DNA of 64,000 nt from Marisa cornuarietis (taxonomy: Eukaryota; Mollusca; Gastropoda; Architaenioglossa; Ampullariidae): contig SMMW01000588.1 of the NCBI GenBank assembly GCA_004794655.1, positions 1,178,001-1,242,000 of the forward strand, written 5' to 3'. This document shows positions 1 to 13,077 of this stretch, in pieces. The notes under the pieces are model-generated. The model was not told the DNA's origin, made no database searches, and worked only from the letters and a program-made list of their open reading frames with translations. Made by a program: the position numbers and the translations under genes. Within the stretch, counting starts at the first letter, position 1. Each line of letters opens with the position of its first letter.

Positions 1-84
1 TAGGCGGCCTACTCAAGCCGGTGCTTCTCTCTCTCCTCGAGTGGCGACATGCGGGCGTGTGCGGTGCCAGCAAAATTATCTCCC

Positions 85-150
85 CGCGTGGCTGGTGGTG
101 ACAGGCCGTGCGAACGAAACCCTCTAACGAGTTCGAATCTCGTGCAGGGG
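85..150 (+). mobile_element. Possible tRNA-derived SINE head
   Basis: ACGAGTTCGAATCTCGT (about 127-143) forms a perfect five-pair T-arm with a TTCGAAT loop, and TGGCTGGTGG lies about 40 bp upstream where a box A would sit. The rest does not fold into a full tRNA and no duplicate is seen in the window. Weak call. Confidence 0.3.
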
Positions 151-2442
151 TGAGAGAGAATGGGGACGGGTGAGAGTGGCCGAGTGGGGAGTGGGGAAAG
201 AGAGGTGAGGCACTGAGGTGGAGTGGGTGTTCATGCGGTCGGTAATTTTTATTAAAGTCGAAGCTTGCCTTCTTCGACTGTACAGCCTGAGACAAGATAT
301 GTTTGGGAGTCTGGCGAAGCTTGTTTGACGCATTTATAGTGTCCGTGTTCGTCTTTCGCGCGTGGAGATTTGTTCGCTCCACTTGCAACTTCCTGGCCCC
401 CATGGCGTGTTGACGTACTCTGGAAAGATGTGAAAATGTGTAGTAATAATAGTAATAAAACAGAGGCCACTGCTGCTGTGTATGTCAGAACACTGGTGGC
501 ATGACGGTAGAGGGGAGGGCGATTTCTCTCAATTGATTTTCACCAGATCAGACTGTAGCAAATGTGTGGAAGGCGCGGATAAGACTGGTGTTGAAGATTG
601 TCAATGACAGCATACGTGCGATCCCACATGTTTGCCCACCCAAACACACACAAGCACGCACCCACGAATGCAAAACATGATACGCAGCTAACTCATTAAA
701 AGGGAAGGGGTTACTTAAATTAACTGTTGAACCTGTATTTTGATGTTGCGCATTGAGTGAACCCTGGAATTAAGAAATGTGCTCCATAAATCTGATCATT
801 ATGTAACTTATTAGGAAGGGTGCCGTAATTAGGCCACAACAATTAAACATGGTACTGAGATAACACCGTATAAGGTGGTAAACCGTAATTAGGTGACAAC
901 AAACTTGTCATCCGTTTTTCCCGACGTTGGCAAAGAAATGGCGTTGATATTGCGATTGTAGCGGCACTTGCAAGTCACTTGCACGTGTTTCCCATGTGGG
1001 CGGCGCTGTAGCACGTGTCTGCGGTTCCCAAGTCACTGCTCTCTCGATTTATCTCCGCTTGCCTCGGCAGTCTTGTTAGCTCCCCTTGCGGGCTCTCCAG
1101 GGGGTCGCCACTGGCAGGGGTTGGAGGTCACTGCGGACACGCCTGTCGTCTCTTGCTGGAACTTCGTCGTAATCGGGACAACCGAGGAGCTGGGGGGACA
1201 ATGTAGTATAACCGCCATGCATGTTTGGGCCGACGACATCGGGTTATCGAGGGGATGTTGCATAAACCCTCCCCAACAACGTCGCCTCCGAATTTCCTCT
1301 CCTCTGCTCCTTGGGGGAAAAAAAAAAGGTGTACATACCGTCGCACCACAGGCTTTCGTTCTAAGCTAGGATCCCCAGCATTCCAAACACGACTGCTGTC
1401 AACAGCTTGCAACAAGCTTCCTCCGCGGCAGGGATGAGAATCCTCTGCAGGGAATAACATCTGCGCTCGAAGAAAGGAGCTGTTAGTTAGTGAGCATGCG
1501 ATTACGAAAAAGAGTGAAATATCTGGTTTTGAAAATTTCGTACGGCGGCTGTCGTGAACTAAGGGAATGAAACGTGAGAGTATTTTAAGTCACAGCCGAT
1601 ATTTTCATGCAGGACGTACTGTATGCATTAAAACAAGTATCGTCAAATATATGAATATATGAAATAGTGCATGTGTCCAATACAGTCGCCAGATTCCTTC
1701 CCTGCATGCTCCAATCCATTTTTTTTAAATCATAGACAGGCTGATTTCAAACAAATAAATATATGATGGAATAAAACCAAATAAAACGAGCACATATCAA
1801 CCTTCTTTCACCATACTCTAAATTGTCCAAGACGCGGCCATCAACTGTTTATTCAAACGTCATCCACACGTCAAACTCAAGCTGATGACATTTTAATTGT
1901 GACGTGAGCGCGAATGACGCACTCACCACCAAACAGTACAGTCGCCTGGCAACAGAGACGGAACCTGTTTGATGACAACACGTTCAGCAAGTAGACCAGC
2001 TTAAGAGTCATTCGCAGTTGGTAACTTTTTTAACATTTTGGAAGAATTTGGAACCAAGTTTGAAATATATTTAAATGCCTTTCCAGGAAGAAAGTGGAAG
2101 CTTGAAAGACTTTATATGTACAATGAAAGAATAAGTAAGCAAAGTTCTGAAGGAAAGAAAATCCTGTCCTTTTTGTCATGTTACCAGGGCAACGACGCAT
2201 GGATGTAAATGTAATAGCCAAATCCGTGAATGATTATCGAATTAAAAGAATTACCTGAATAATTCTCGAGACTTGGCAACATTTACGCATGGTCTCAGTG
2301 TAAGAAGTACGATTAATAGATAATATAGCCAAGTGGCTATGTTCGGACAGTGAACTGTCAGCGACTCACCGTGCCTACGGTTATAGTTATATCACTTGGG
2401 GGGTTTTTGTCCAAAAACATTTAAAAATAAGATTACTTTTCT
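151..2442. other. Intergenic, nothing recognised
   Basis: Open frames around 968-1460 on both strands have no recognisable domain and no splice-supported continuation. The rest is AT-rich. Confidence 0.5.
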
Positions 2443-2500
2443 CGCCGTGATATAGCCTTAGTTGCTGGCACGGCGTTAAACATAACCAACCAACCAACCG
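2443..2500 (+). mobile_element. SINE 3' end fragment (family 2-like tail)
   Basis: GCCGTGATATAGCCTTAGTT..GCTGGCACGGCGTTAAACAT followed by (AACC)n-like ACCAACCAACCAACC. It is the same tail as the family 2 SINEs but with a different terminal repeat and no head, so either 5' truncated or from a related SINE or its partner LINE. Confidence 0.6.
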
Positions 2501-3000
2501 TGCCTAGGGGCTAGGGTATAAAGAAAGTGGAACTCTTCTGCCTTATTTTGCCTTCCCATACATTGTGGGCGGCCAGGGAGGTGTTAGGGGGTACGTTTAT
2601 CAGACATCGGCCATGATGAACACCTAACCGCCAACGCTCTGCCGCCCATGTGCACTAACGGTCCATGCATCTGCGGATACATAAAATTATGCATCCACTC
2701 ATCCATTCATAGATATAACATCCACGCATCTACACATCAAATAGGACAACCATAACTTCAAAAGCGTCAATACATGCATACAAATAAAATCTATCCATTA
2801 ATAAAGCTTCAATACATAAAATATTCACTGAAATAGTATCTATTCATATATGCGTCGCTACAGCATGCACACATTCATCAGCAATTCACAGAAATTTACA
2901 TTAATATAACATCCATGGTTCCACCAATCCATCCACTCACCAATCTAAGCATCGTAGTAGCTCCAGCTTCTTGCTAGTTGTTCTACTGAGGACAGCCGTT

Positions 3001-3031
<31 letters not shown>

Positions 3032-3190
3032 CATAACATCTTTAATGCCAATGACTTATGGTAATTATGGGTGAGATACAAGCATATTTACAATACAAAA
3101 CATCATGTTCAACAGCAATCTAAGACAACATTTTATTTTTCCCAGAGGTCAATTCGGGACAGCTCGATATAAAAGTGCAAAACAGTGCCA

Positions 3191-3279
<89 letters not shown>

Positions 3280-5882
3280 ATGATCGATCTACCTGTTCCG
3301 CAAATAACTCTATCAGTGACTCACTTCCTGTGATCAGCAGTTGACTATTTCCGTAAAAACATTTTTAGTGAATCACGGTAATAAAAAGCGACTTTCACTG
3401 GCATGAAGCACTCTTCTTGCATATGAACACTTCAAAATCGCATATTAAGTGCTTAAAATTGTAAAAGTGAAATCTGCTGCCCTGTCATACATTTTGTTAC
3501 TTCGTCCTTAAATGTAAACTTAATGCTTGTAAGGTTGTGTACGAAGCACAACTCTGATTGTGAAAGGGTTTTTGTGTAACTGTTTTTAGGTTGTAGGTGG
3601 GACAGGGTTTTTCTTTTCCGGGTACCAAAGTCGCCCACGCTGATTTAATTGAACTGCACCAGAAGGTTCGCATATGTTCTGTAAGTCGGCGCCCTGAACA
3701 CTCCCCCCTTGCACACTACCTTGCACTGGGTGCAACAAAAATGTTCCTTTATAGTCAGACTGCATCTCATTGTACGAAGTTAACTCTACAACAATTTTCT
3801 CGTACTAGTTGTAATATGTTTTATATGGATGCTACTGACAAGTTACATCATTACTTTCTGTAGACGTCATCTTGTTGTTGGGTCTTTATTAAACTCCATT
3901 AAGCTTTAATTAGCCTTTTTTTAAACTCTTCGTCTTCATCTTCTGTTCGTGTCATAAAACTGTCAGCCAAGTTTGCCATTTTCTGTTTAAACGCAGGGTG
4001 TTTCAAAACTTTTTTTCTCATCAGAATAAGAAAGCGTTTGGTCATTGCTTAAATCATTTAAACATCAACCTGAGTCAACAACTCTTAGTTATAAAATGCG
4101 ATAGCGTTAAATCGCAATGGGAGGAGAATTCCAAACCTGGTCTAGGCTTCAGGGGAAAAAGAATTCCAATAATAAAAAGAGCAGCTCTTGACAAGGTGGC
4201 TTATAATGAAGTATTGGCACAAAGCAGGTATGGAGGTGTCGCTAGTGGGTGATAAGCAGGCCGCCCCTTCAGCCGTCTTGTCGGCTCATTGCGTGGGACC
4301 GAATTCCTAACGTTCCAAGCGGACGTCACCCAACATGGACGCCGCCAGGTAATACGTCGCCGACCTACAGCGACGTGTTTATGTGCCCCGCGGGCTAAAA
4401 ATAACTTACCACCTGCTTGCGCCCTAGTCAGCAAGCTGGTGTGTCGACGACGAACGCAGGGTTCTTTTTTATTTGTTTGTTTGTTTGTTGTTGTTTTTTT
4501 TGGCTTTGTTTTTTTCCCCCGAATCGCGCGTGATCTGCTCGTCTTGGCGCGTGAGTTGGGGTGGAGCAAACGAATGCGTTCGATATCGCGAGTCCGCACT
4601 AGTGAAACCCAGCTTTTTTTTTTTTAACCTGGCCTCCACTGGACATATTTAGATGCCAGTGACGTGTCGGTCAATAATCTTGACAAATCACTTCACTGAT
4701 TATTTTTGTTTTTGTTTTATGCGGGGTGGGTGGGTGGGCAGTCATTTGTGGCTTACGTTCGTTACGCATTCTTTGAACAGTCCTTCACTCACTGACGGAA
4801 GAAATCATGTGAAGAACGATCGAGTGAGTGCCTGTACACTTAAAAAAAAGGAGAAGGGATGAGGTGCGAAAGTTTTCGTAACCTATGTGGCTGCATGGGC
4901 AGTGAGCTGTGACTCTGTGTACGTCGCATGTTCGTGTGTTTGACAGGGTGTTGGGTTTGGTATAGTGCATGGCATTGCACGCGTGACGTGCATTGCATCG
5001 CCCTGCCCGTGAAGCCCCATTCCTTTGTGCAGTCTTTCTCGATCACGCCAGAGGGAAGTGACGCGAACGCGTGATGTCACACACAGTGCTCGAGCACACG
5101 TCACAACCAGGAGAGCCATGATATAGGGCAGTTAGAATGCCTGTTCACTAGGCTATTCTCATGCACACACGCTCACGCACGCACGTGTAGGTATGCAGAC
5201 AGAAAACTAGGGCGCGCGCAGGCGCTTGATTTCACGCAATCACACGAAAAACTACGGGGCACGAACCAGACCGGCGCGCATAAATTCTAAAATCTAGTTC
5301 TGGTATTTGGTGCAGACAAAAAAAAAAAAAAAAGCTCACGCAGCTAAATCCCTTTGTGAATGCGATCTCCCCTAAGCGCCTGAACTGCGCTTTTCATTCA
5401 CGCAATTTTACGACCTCCATGAGAATGAACGGGCACGTCAGCTGACTTGCGAGGGTTGCACTGCATTCAATGGCGGCGCCTGCACACGGACCATTCACTA
5501 CCGGAACTATGACGTCAGGCGTCATGCGAAGCGCGAAGATTGTTTACGCCAGTAGAACAACTTGTTGACACTCGGTATTTGTCCCTGTAAATGTCGAGTC
5601 CATGTGTGGCGCTGACGCCTCAGGGGAATTTTCGTAAATGGTTTTCTCAAATAACTGTTTTCTTGCTGCTAGGCTTCTTTCAGTCCATACAGTCACCTAG
5701 TAATTACATATTCATATATGAGTGATTAAGATTGCCAGATACCATGAGCGCCTTGTATAAAGCAAGACATACAGGCAGTCCTTAAGGTAAATATTTCATG
5801 ATAAAGAGATTGTTTTTCTCAAGTGCATGACAGTGTCACTCTTTTGTTGTTGTTGTGAATCAACAGTGATTACGGCGTGAAT
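2501..5882. other. Intergenic with simple repeats
   Basis: Degenerate ATCCATNCAT-type repeats at about 2690-2950, the (GT)n tracts, and a CpG-richer stretch at about 4200-5600 with a perfect TGACGTCA (CRE consensus) at 5510-5517. No supported gene. Confidence 0.5.
3193..3277. repeat. (GT)n microsatellite
   Basis: About 42 uninterrupted GT units. A shorter compound (GT)n(GA)n lies at 3002-3030. Confidence 0.98.
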
Positions 5883-6478
5883 CTTTAAAGACCAACCTGA
5901 ATGGTTTTCGAAGTTTTCATATATCGGTAGATACAGGCGATATAAACCTAACCTGTAAATTTTAGCCTCCAAAACCCATCCGTTAATTAATTATCGGCTA
6001 CGATTCGTACTTACGATCAACAAGCGTCGCTAACAGTGTACTACGTCACAGTAGTGCACCATTTACAACATTGACAGCCCTCAACACCAAACAGAGAGAG
6101 AGAGAGAGAGAATGAGCGACAGTTCGGGTTATTCGGACGCTGGAAGTCTGTATTTCTCGTGGTTTTGAAAAACTGCTACTTTAGCACGAGAAAAGCAGAC
6201 TTTAACGTCCGAATAATCCCAACTGTCGCTCATTCTTTCTCTTTCTCTCTCTCTCTCTGTTTGGTGTTGACGGCTGCCAATGTTGTGAATTGTGCACTAC
6301 TGTGACGTAGTACACTGTTAACGGCACTCGTTGATCGCAGGTGTGAATCGCGTACTTTGCTAGCGGATAATTAATTAACGGATGGCTTTTGGAGGCTGCA
6401 ATTTACAGGTTAGGTTTATATCGCCTGTATCTACCGATATCTGCAAAAAACGCAAACCATTCAGGTTGGTCTTTAAAG
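5883..6478. mobile_element. Long foldback (palindromic) element, ~596 bp
   Basis: The left arm starts CTTTAAAGACCAACCTGAAT and the right arm ends ATTCAGGTTGGTCTTTAAAG. The arms stay complementary almost to the centre: TAGATACAGGCGATATAAAC, CTAACCTGTAAATT, TTAATTAATTATC, GTACTACGTCACAGTAGTGCAC, ACACCAAACAGAGAGAG and GAGCGACAGTT. The turn is near 6165-6200 (CTCGTG..CACGAG). Arms are about 290 bp with a few per cent mismatch and a mirrored (GA)n/(CT)n tract. No open reading frame. Likely a non-autonomous foldback or MITE transposon. Confidence 0.9.
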
Positions 6479-9400
6479 GTCTAGTCGGGCGCAGAGCGTA
6501 TTTTTAAGCACTGTGTTAAGTTCAGTACCAGGCACTGTAATCCCGAACGTGTTCTACAGATATCACCGTGCACAGAAAGAAGTGGCGTCACGTTTGCCCA
6601 TAATTATGTCTATGTTAACATTTAATCCTAGCTTTGCATTTGGTTGATGCTTGCACAACGTAAACGTATCCACGTGCAATCTCGATGTCTTTGCCCTTGA
6701 CATTTCTCCGTGCATGATAATGTTTGTAGACACGTTTCTCAAAAAGTGAAGGGAGGTTTAATAATCTTGTGACTGAACTCTTCAAAGTTATAAGAAAAAA
6801 AAAGTTTTGCACTGTAGCAGACCTTTAACACCAGAAAGCCCGGAACCCAAACACTTTTTTTTTATACCTAACGAAACATCATTTATCAGGCCTCGTAGTC
6901 CCGTCTGTCGCTTGACTGAAGACGACAACCTGACAACCAGCTTTTAACCAAGGCGGATCACACACCGAGATCCCAGCCAGAGTCTTTGATCCACCTTCCC
7001 GAAATGGGAAACCGCTCAGGCCAGCGCCATTCTTCGAGCTAACCCCGATGGAAAGACCTTGTGAAGCGTCTCGTCTGAACTGCACTCATGCCCTTTGCGA
7101 TCTTTTGCTTGCCGCGAGAAATGTACAGCTCAACCGGAATTAATTCCAATGTGCAACCTTGAATTATGAAGGGTGCGGGGAGCCTGCAGCACGTCTGTAA
7201 TGGGGACTTCCTGCCTGGGACGGCAATGCTTGTCATGGCAGACAAGAAGTAGTCCCTTGGGTCGTTAGAGCGTGTTTGTTTGCTGATTATGTCGGAACCG
7301 ACCTTTGCAAGGGAGTATTGTGTGCTGCTTGGAGGAACTATTAAAGAACGGAGAAAGAAAGTGTGGCAGAAAGAGTGAGAAAGGAGGAGGAGGAGAAGAA
7401 AAGACATGTGAGTCAGCTCGGATTAGTTCGCACAGGGACACTCTGTATAGAACGACATTTTATTGGTAGTATCCAAATTTGCTGGATTTTCTATGTGCGC
7501 AGATGACTTCTGGAATGTAAAGCTGGTTTATACTATGATTTTGAAAGACGCTGTCCTTGCAAGCCTTAAAGGAAGAATTAGAACTGACCAAAAAAGTACA
7601 AAACAAAAAGTAATACAGTGTGTACTCCTTTAAAAAAAATTATTAATGACTGTCTGCTGGTCATGTAGCTAGCTCATCTGTTTATTTCTTTATCCATCTG
7701 TCTACTCTTTTCTCCCTCTCTCTTTCATATCCAGACACGCACACTCTTCCATAAACACTTACCAATTCACTTGATCAGCCAAACTGAACTTACCATGTGA
7801 AGCTGCGACCTGGCACGCAAAAAAAAAAATTTTTTTTTAAATCAGCATTGCGGGTTATACTTGTCAGTCGAACATCTTAGTGAACAATTCACATCAGTAT
7901 GTCAACTTATTGCGTGTTAAGACTGAGACCAGATTCGCAGATCACATTGTCTCTGCTAAGATGACAGGGGGAGGAGAGCAGCCCAGCAACAGTTACAATA
8001 CAGTGGGTACTGTGGGTACAGAGGATACTGTGAGTACAGAGGATACTGTACAGAAATCACTCAGAGAGCTTGTGCAGCTTATACATAACATTCCCAAAAT
8101 GTCAAGGACTCAAAGTGCATCATGAACTCGGTGTCAAGAGTTCTACAGTCCAGAAATGATTGAGACAAATACCAGCATTTTCTCGCCGCTCACTCTAGAA
8201 CACAGCGCACCTCGTCTTTCCCTCCATTTACATCTCCTAAATATCGCGACATTGACAATTGTACTGGACTGATCTTGCAGAAGGGATCTGACACAAATTT
8301 AAGACAAAAACCAACATTTGTTCTGAACTCAGTCTTGAACACCTCACATCTCGACTCTCCATTCAATTAAATCTACTAATGGCACTGACAATAGCACTTT
8401 ATTTAACTTCGCAAAAATTGTCCTTACAGTATATTCGTCCACTACCTCTGGACAGTTACAAGTGTTTTTGGTATTTGGTTTTGTTCACTTGTAGGCCTAA
8501 TGCCACTGGCCTACATACAAGGTCCCTGCCTATCGAAAAGTTGTTTAAAAAAAGAAAGTCCCCAAACTGCCGAGCTGTAGTTATTTGTGTGAAAATGGTG
8601 ACAGTGATTAATTCCCCAACCATCCCGACGTTTAACAAACAATGGACGATATCAGTTACATCCCCTTTCAGCTCACGCTTGAGAAATTGTTCATAAAGGT
8701 ATTAAGACAGGTACGCGAACCGTTCTACTTACTATTAATCTCACGAAACCAGAAAGAGAACACACACACACACACACACCTACACTCACGCACGCACGCA
8801 CCCACCCAATCACCCCCCCCACACACACACACAGATTGACTTAAGGTAGACGTCGGGAAATTGCGCTAAAGAAGTGATATTATTATTATTATTTTTATTA
8901 TTAATATTATTATTATTAATCCATTTCGTCCCGTGGTAAAGGAGGGTTTCTGAAGCTGCAGATCCGTGTCTGCATCTAGACACATTTTTTTGGTTCACGA
9001 TGACTTTTCTCATAATTATACTGGATCTGCTGCCCGTAATTATCCAGAATTCTTTGCTTATAATCAAACTGAGTTTATTGAATGTAACCATTCAGGATAC
9101 ATTGCCTGTAATCATAGCCGATTGCTTTATCGTACTAATGCTGTTAAAAGGACTACGAAAAGCGGTGTTACAGGGTGGGTGTGTATTGTATACACTTAAT
9201 TTAGATTACGTGTGGTCCATTCCAGTCTTCAGCGGGGAGAGTTCCCGTGTTTTTATTTATTCTTACGATGCTTGTCAAGTATAACCTTCTGGCGGCCCTG
9301 TTTCCTCTTGAGGCGATGCCGCTCTTAGTTACCATGCTTCAGAACAAACATACGAGTCTTTTGCCGGATGGTGGCAAAAAAGAGTCACGCTAGAGGTGTT

Positions 9401-9950
9401 TGTTTTGCCTGAGGCAAATTCCTTTTGTTTAGTCTAGAACTAAGCATTGTCGGATGTGTCTTGTACCCTGCCCAACTGGTAAAGTGTTCACAGCCGACTT
9501 TGTGCTGGGGAGTTTATATAAACCGAGTGCTGTACCACCATCTTTGAGGTCCTAATAGGACGAGTTCTGCAGTGTCGTGTATATTCAAACTACTAACTAC
9601 GGATATATAAATATTGGTCAGAGGCGATGGAATTAACTTGCGGTGTGTGACAGGCGCACTCTTTCACTCGCACTTTTAACGTCGTTTCTTCATGCCTTTC
9701 TTTCTTGTCTATCCTCATCTTAAAGACCTGCTCGATAGCTCTAAGATACAAATAAATTCTAGTAGGTAGAAATAATATGAATATATTTTGTAAATTTCAG
9801 CACATGAAACGCAGGGGTTTGTTTATTATTTAATTTCAAAGTTGGCGGTTTGCACCTTATAGTCAGCAAGTCCTGCACAATCTCGCTCCCACGCGCGAAT
9901 AACGTTTGACGTCACAGCCGGTGCGTCCACGCTGTGTCCCGGTGAGCAGA
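6479..9950. other. Intergenic, nothing firm
   Basis: Contains a short GGTACTGTGGGTACAGAGGATACT-type tandem at 8003-8050, (CA)n at 8762-8780 and 8819-8833, (ATT)n at 8877-8918, and a TGACGTCA at 9907-9914. No exon chain found. Confidence 0.5.
8161..8395. repeat. Diverged direct duplication (~125 bp spacing)
   Basis: ACAAATACCAGCATTTTCT..GAACAC..CACCTCGTCTTTCCCTCCATT..ATCTCCTAA..GACATTGACAAT is repeated as ACAAAAACCAACATTTGTTC..GAACACCTCACATCTCGACTCTCCATT..ATCTACTAA..GGCACTGACAAT. Weak but collinear. Confidence 0.45.
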
Positions 9951-10640
9951 TGATGATGATGATGATGATGATGTCCATTTATAACGTGCAGGTATCCATT
10001 CCGAAGAATCCTCATTGCGCAGCAAAAACAGAAGAGAAGAACAAATAAAACGACAGGAAAGTATAAAATAATAAAGACAGAAGGGGTGCTTGGCTGTTGA
10101 AGTCCGTCTTAAGTAAACAAATGAGTCTTCAGTCTTTTCCGAAACGTGGTTGCTGAGGAGGAACTACCTCTTGCAAATAGTCAGATGCAGGACTGAGCAA
10201 TCGAAAGCACTTTGTGATCAATGCGCTTGTTCACTGGGAGCCAGTGAAGGCTCTGTAGTCTGTAGGATAGGGGTGATGTGCTCAGTGGACGACATTGCAC
10301 GGGTGACAATCCTGGCGGCTGTGTTTTGAACTCTTTGGAGTCGATCTAACTGCGTAGCAGGTATACCCCACAATGCACTATTGCAGTAATTCAATCTCGA
10401 TATGATGGTAGCCACAGCAAGTGAGCTGGTAGCAGCCTGAAGCAGCATGGGCCGTAATCTACCTAAAGTCCTCAAAAAGAAGTAGGATTTTGACACAGCA
10501 GAACTAACAAGCAGACCGAAGCAAAATTCCGTAGAAATCAAAACAAGCTGAAAAACGTGACGGATGAAGGTGAGCTGGGGTCGGCCATAGAGTAGCGAAG
10601 GTGGAGCAATAGATCGGGGTAATAGGCGATTATTCATTTA
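9951..10640 (-). pseudogene. LINE (L2/CR1-like) 3' fragment: reverse transcriptase C-terminus
   Basis: On the minus strand, about 10500-10250 encodes RTLGRLRPMLLQAATSS then ISRLNYCNSALWGIPATQLD and RLQRVQNTAARIVTRA. This is the region after the catalytic core in CR1/L2/Jockey-type reverse transcriptases (family form: SRLDYCNSLLAGLP...LQRVQNAAARL). A frameshift near 10253 breaks the frame; the next frame continues LHWLPVNKRIDHKVL, then a stop. The 3' end runs into a (GATGAT)n tract at 9951-9974 on the plus strand, i.e. (ATC)n on the element strand. 5'-truncated and dead. Confidence 0.85.
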
Positions 10641-11377
10641 TCGTGTTTAGTAGCGAAAACAAGTGTGAAACGTTATTCTATAACCTTACATATTTGAACT
10701 TGAGGATTGTGAAAGTTCAAAACCCTAAATACAGTATGCAATACAAAACAATACAATACAACTTTATGTATTTATTCGTCAATGCAAGCTGCAGGTGAAC
10801 ATTTCAGTTTATGTTTGTGCGTTTACTTACGCACTGTCATAAAAGCCTCATGTGTGAAATTTTCTATTATCACAGTTGCTCATATTGCTGTTGGTGTAAA
10901 TAACAGTTAGAAGAAAGACTTTTATTCGAACGTTCGATTTTCCGACCATTTCGCTGTCCACTCTTCCCATGTTAACCGCCATACACGTGACCTGTGTCTT
11001 AGTATTAAGCGAGGTGGTTGGTAACAGTTATAATAAATCAAAGACGTTGAGCGTCTGTGGTGAGCCAAGGCAAACTGTTTCTCAGGATGGTGAGCGCCAC
11101 TCTTTTCTCAATCACCTTGTGAGATGTGTGTCAGACTGAGTGCGTGTAAGTCTGGAAAAAGTTCAGATGCAAAGGTAATTAGCATTGGCACATTCAGAAC
11201 ATGCACAATAAAATATGAAGAACTCGGAAAATTTTGTGTGTTGACAAAGCCGCTGATTGTGATACGGTTCGCACAATAAAACTTCAACAGTAGCAGGAGG
11301 GGAAGCTCCATCAAAGGTTAAGAGGTCAAGAATACTACTACTAAACCAGCTGCTGAAAAATGTACGAAATTATTTGC

Positions 11378-11792
11378 TTGAAGTGAGTTATTTGAGCTTC
11401 TTATGAGATACTATTTTGTTTTAAATGAGTTGGTCGAGTTCATTAATGGATGTTATGTTATTTTGAAATGAGTTGGTCGAGTTCATTACTAGTTATTGCT
11501 TTGCTCGAAGTGATTTGGCTAAGTTCATTACTGGGTACTATTTTGTGTTGAAAGAGTTAGCTGATTTTATTTCTAGGTACTATTAATTTGAAATAAGCTG
11601 GTTGAGTTCATTACTGAAGATTATTTTTTTAATGAATCAGTTAGGTTTGTTACTATATATCATTTGTTTGAAATGAGTTGGTGGAGTTCCTTAATAAAGG
11701 CCATTGCTATTTGTCTGAAACGAGTTATATGAGTTCATTTTAGATACTATATTTTATTTGAAGTGAGTTGGTTGAGTTTGTTACTGGAGATA
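11378..11792. repeat. Degenerate minisatellite, period ~45 bp, about 9 copies
   Basis: Repeated unit of the form TTGAAATGAGTTGGTTGAGT then TCATTACTGGATACTATTTT, heavily diverged between copies with indels. No coding meaning; an old tandem array. Confidence 0.8.
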
Positions 11793-11820
11793 GTTTTCCC
11801 CAATTCTGGTGTATAACATC

Positions 11821-11935
11821 CTGATAGAAACATGTGGAAACATTTTAGAAACGTTTTGTTTCTTTTCAGGTCTAAAAACATAAAAGTAACGTTTCTAAAT
11901 GTTTCCATACGTTTTCCATCTATCAGAGGCTGTAC
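11821..11935. repeat. Imperfect hairpin, ~35-45 bp arms
   Basis: CTGATAGAAACATGTGGAAA..TTTTAGAAACGTT (11821-11855) pairs with AACGTTTCTAAATGTTTCCA..CATCTATCAG (11888-11935). A small foldback; no gene is involved. Confidence 0.65.
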
Positions 11936-12968
11936 TTTTCGTAAGACATAAACCTTTTGATTGTCGTTTGAAAAGAAGTTAAAACCTTTTCTGGCGCCAC
12001 AAAAGTAGGCTCCTTATGTGGCGACACCTCAGGTATGTGCTATTTCCTGGATAAATTAATTTGAAGACGCAATCCATTTTTTTGGCAAACTAATAAATGA
12101 GCTTAATTTCATTCTTGATTTTTGTTAATAATTGGGCAGAGTACAGTGCAATATACTGTTTCCCCAAGTCTGGGTGAATACCATGCCCTTCCCTCTTCCC
12201 TAAACACAAAAAAGTAGATCAGACACCACCGACGTCAGGGCTGTGCACGGATACGCATACGTTATTTAAGCCTCAACCACTGGAAGAGTTGGGATTCACC
12301 CTACCTCGTGATAATTAATATATTAAGCAGGCGTACAAACGTGGTTACAAGTGTTGGGCATCTTTCTACGCATAATGATGATGATAGGCGTGAATCTCTC
12401 GAGAGTGTGTGTGGGGGGGATGGGTGGGTGTCAAATGTTTGCAATTAAGATCAGCGAGTGTTTCTTCCTTTTTTTAATCCCCTCTGCACAAAGAAGGAAA
12501 TAGAAGAAGAAGAAGGGATGCGGGGATGGAGAGCTTATCATCTCCTTTGTTAGCAGCGTCTGAAGCGACCGGAAAGCCTGTGATCCACAAACCATTGGAC
12601 CAGTTTCAGAGCAGAATGTGTTTCCTGATTCAGCAGTATCGCACCATCGCACAATTCTAAAAGCTACGTCTAGATTTCGTGCGAAAGTGGAAGCACATCG
12701 TTCCAGCCAGCAGAACAGAGCAGATGATGGTACTGCAGTAAACAGGGACTAAGCACAGCATGACCTGTGTTTGGCGACCCCCTCACTGACCGCTCGTGTT
12801 TTTCCCATAAAGAAGGGAATGTTTGACTTCGTATATCTTTGAAAAAAGTCTTTTGAACTAAGTTTCTTGTGAAAATTGTGCAGCACTGTGAACTTTGTGT
12901 AACATTGTGAAAAACAGGCTCTTGATTTATTTCTAAACCAAAAGAGAAGAATGTCATTTTCAAGCAAT

Positions 12969-12970
<2 letters not shown>

Positions 12971-13035
<65 letters not shown>

Positions 13036-13077
13036 ATGGGGCGTGCTTGCGTGTGTGTGTGTGTGTGTGTGTGTGTG
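12971..13077. repeat. (GT)n microsatellite, interrupted
   Basis: Two GT tracts (12971-13033 and 13051-13077) separated by AGATGGGGCGTGCTTGC. The His/Thr-rich minus-strand frame across it is an artefact. Confidence 0.97.

Noticed and set aside
968..1460. Overlapping frames of 110-133 residues on both strands
   Set aside because: No recognisable motif, frames overlap in opposite directions, and no exon chain nearby.
10218..10637. Host gene on the minus strand
   Set aside because: Sequence is LINE reverse transcriptase C-terminus with a frameshift; it is a dead transposon fragment.
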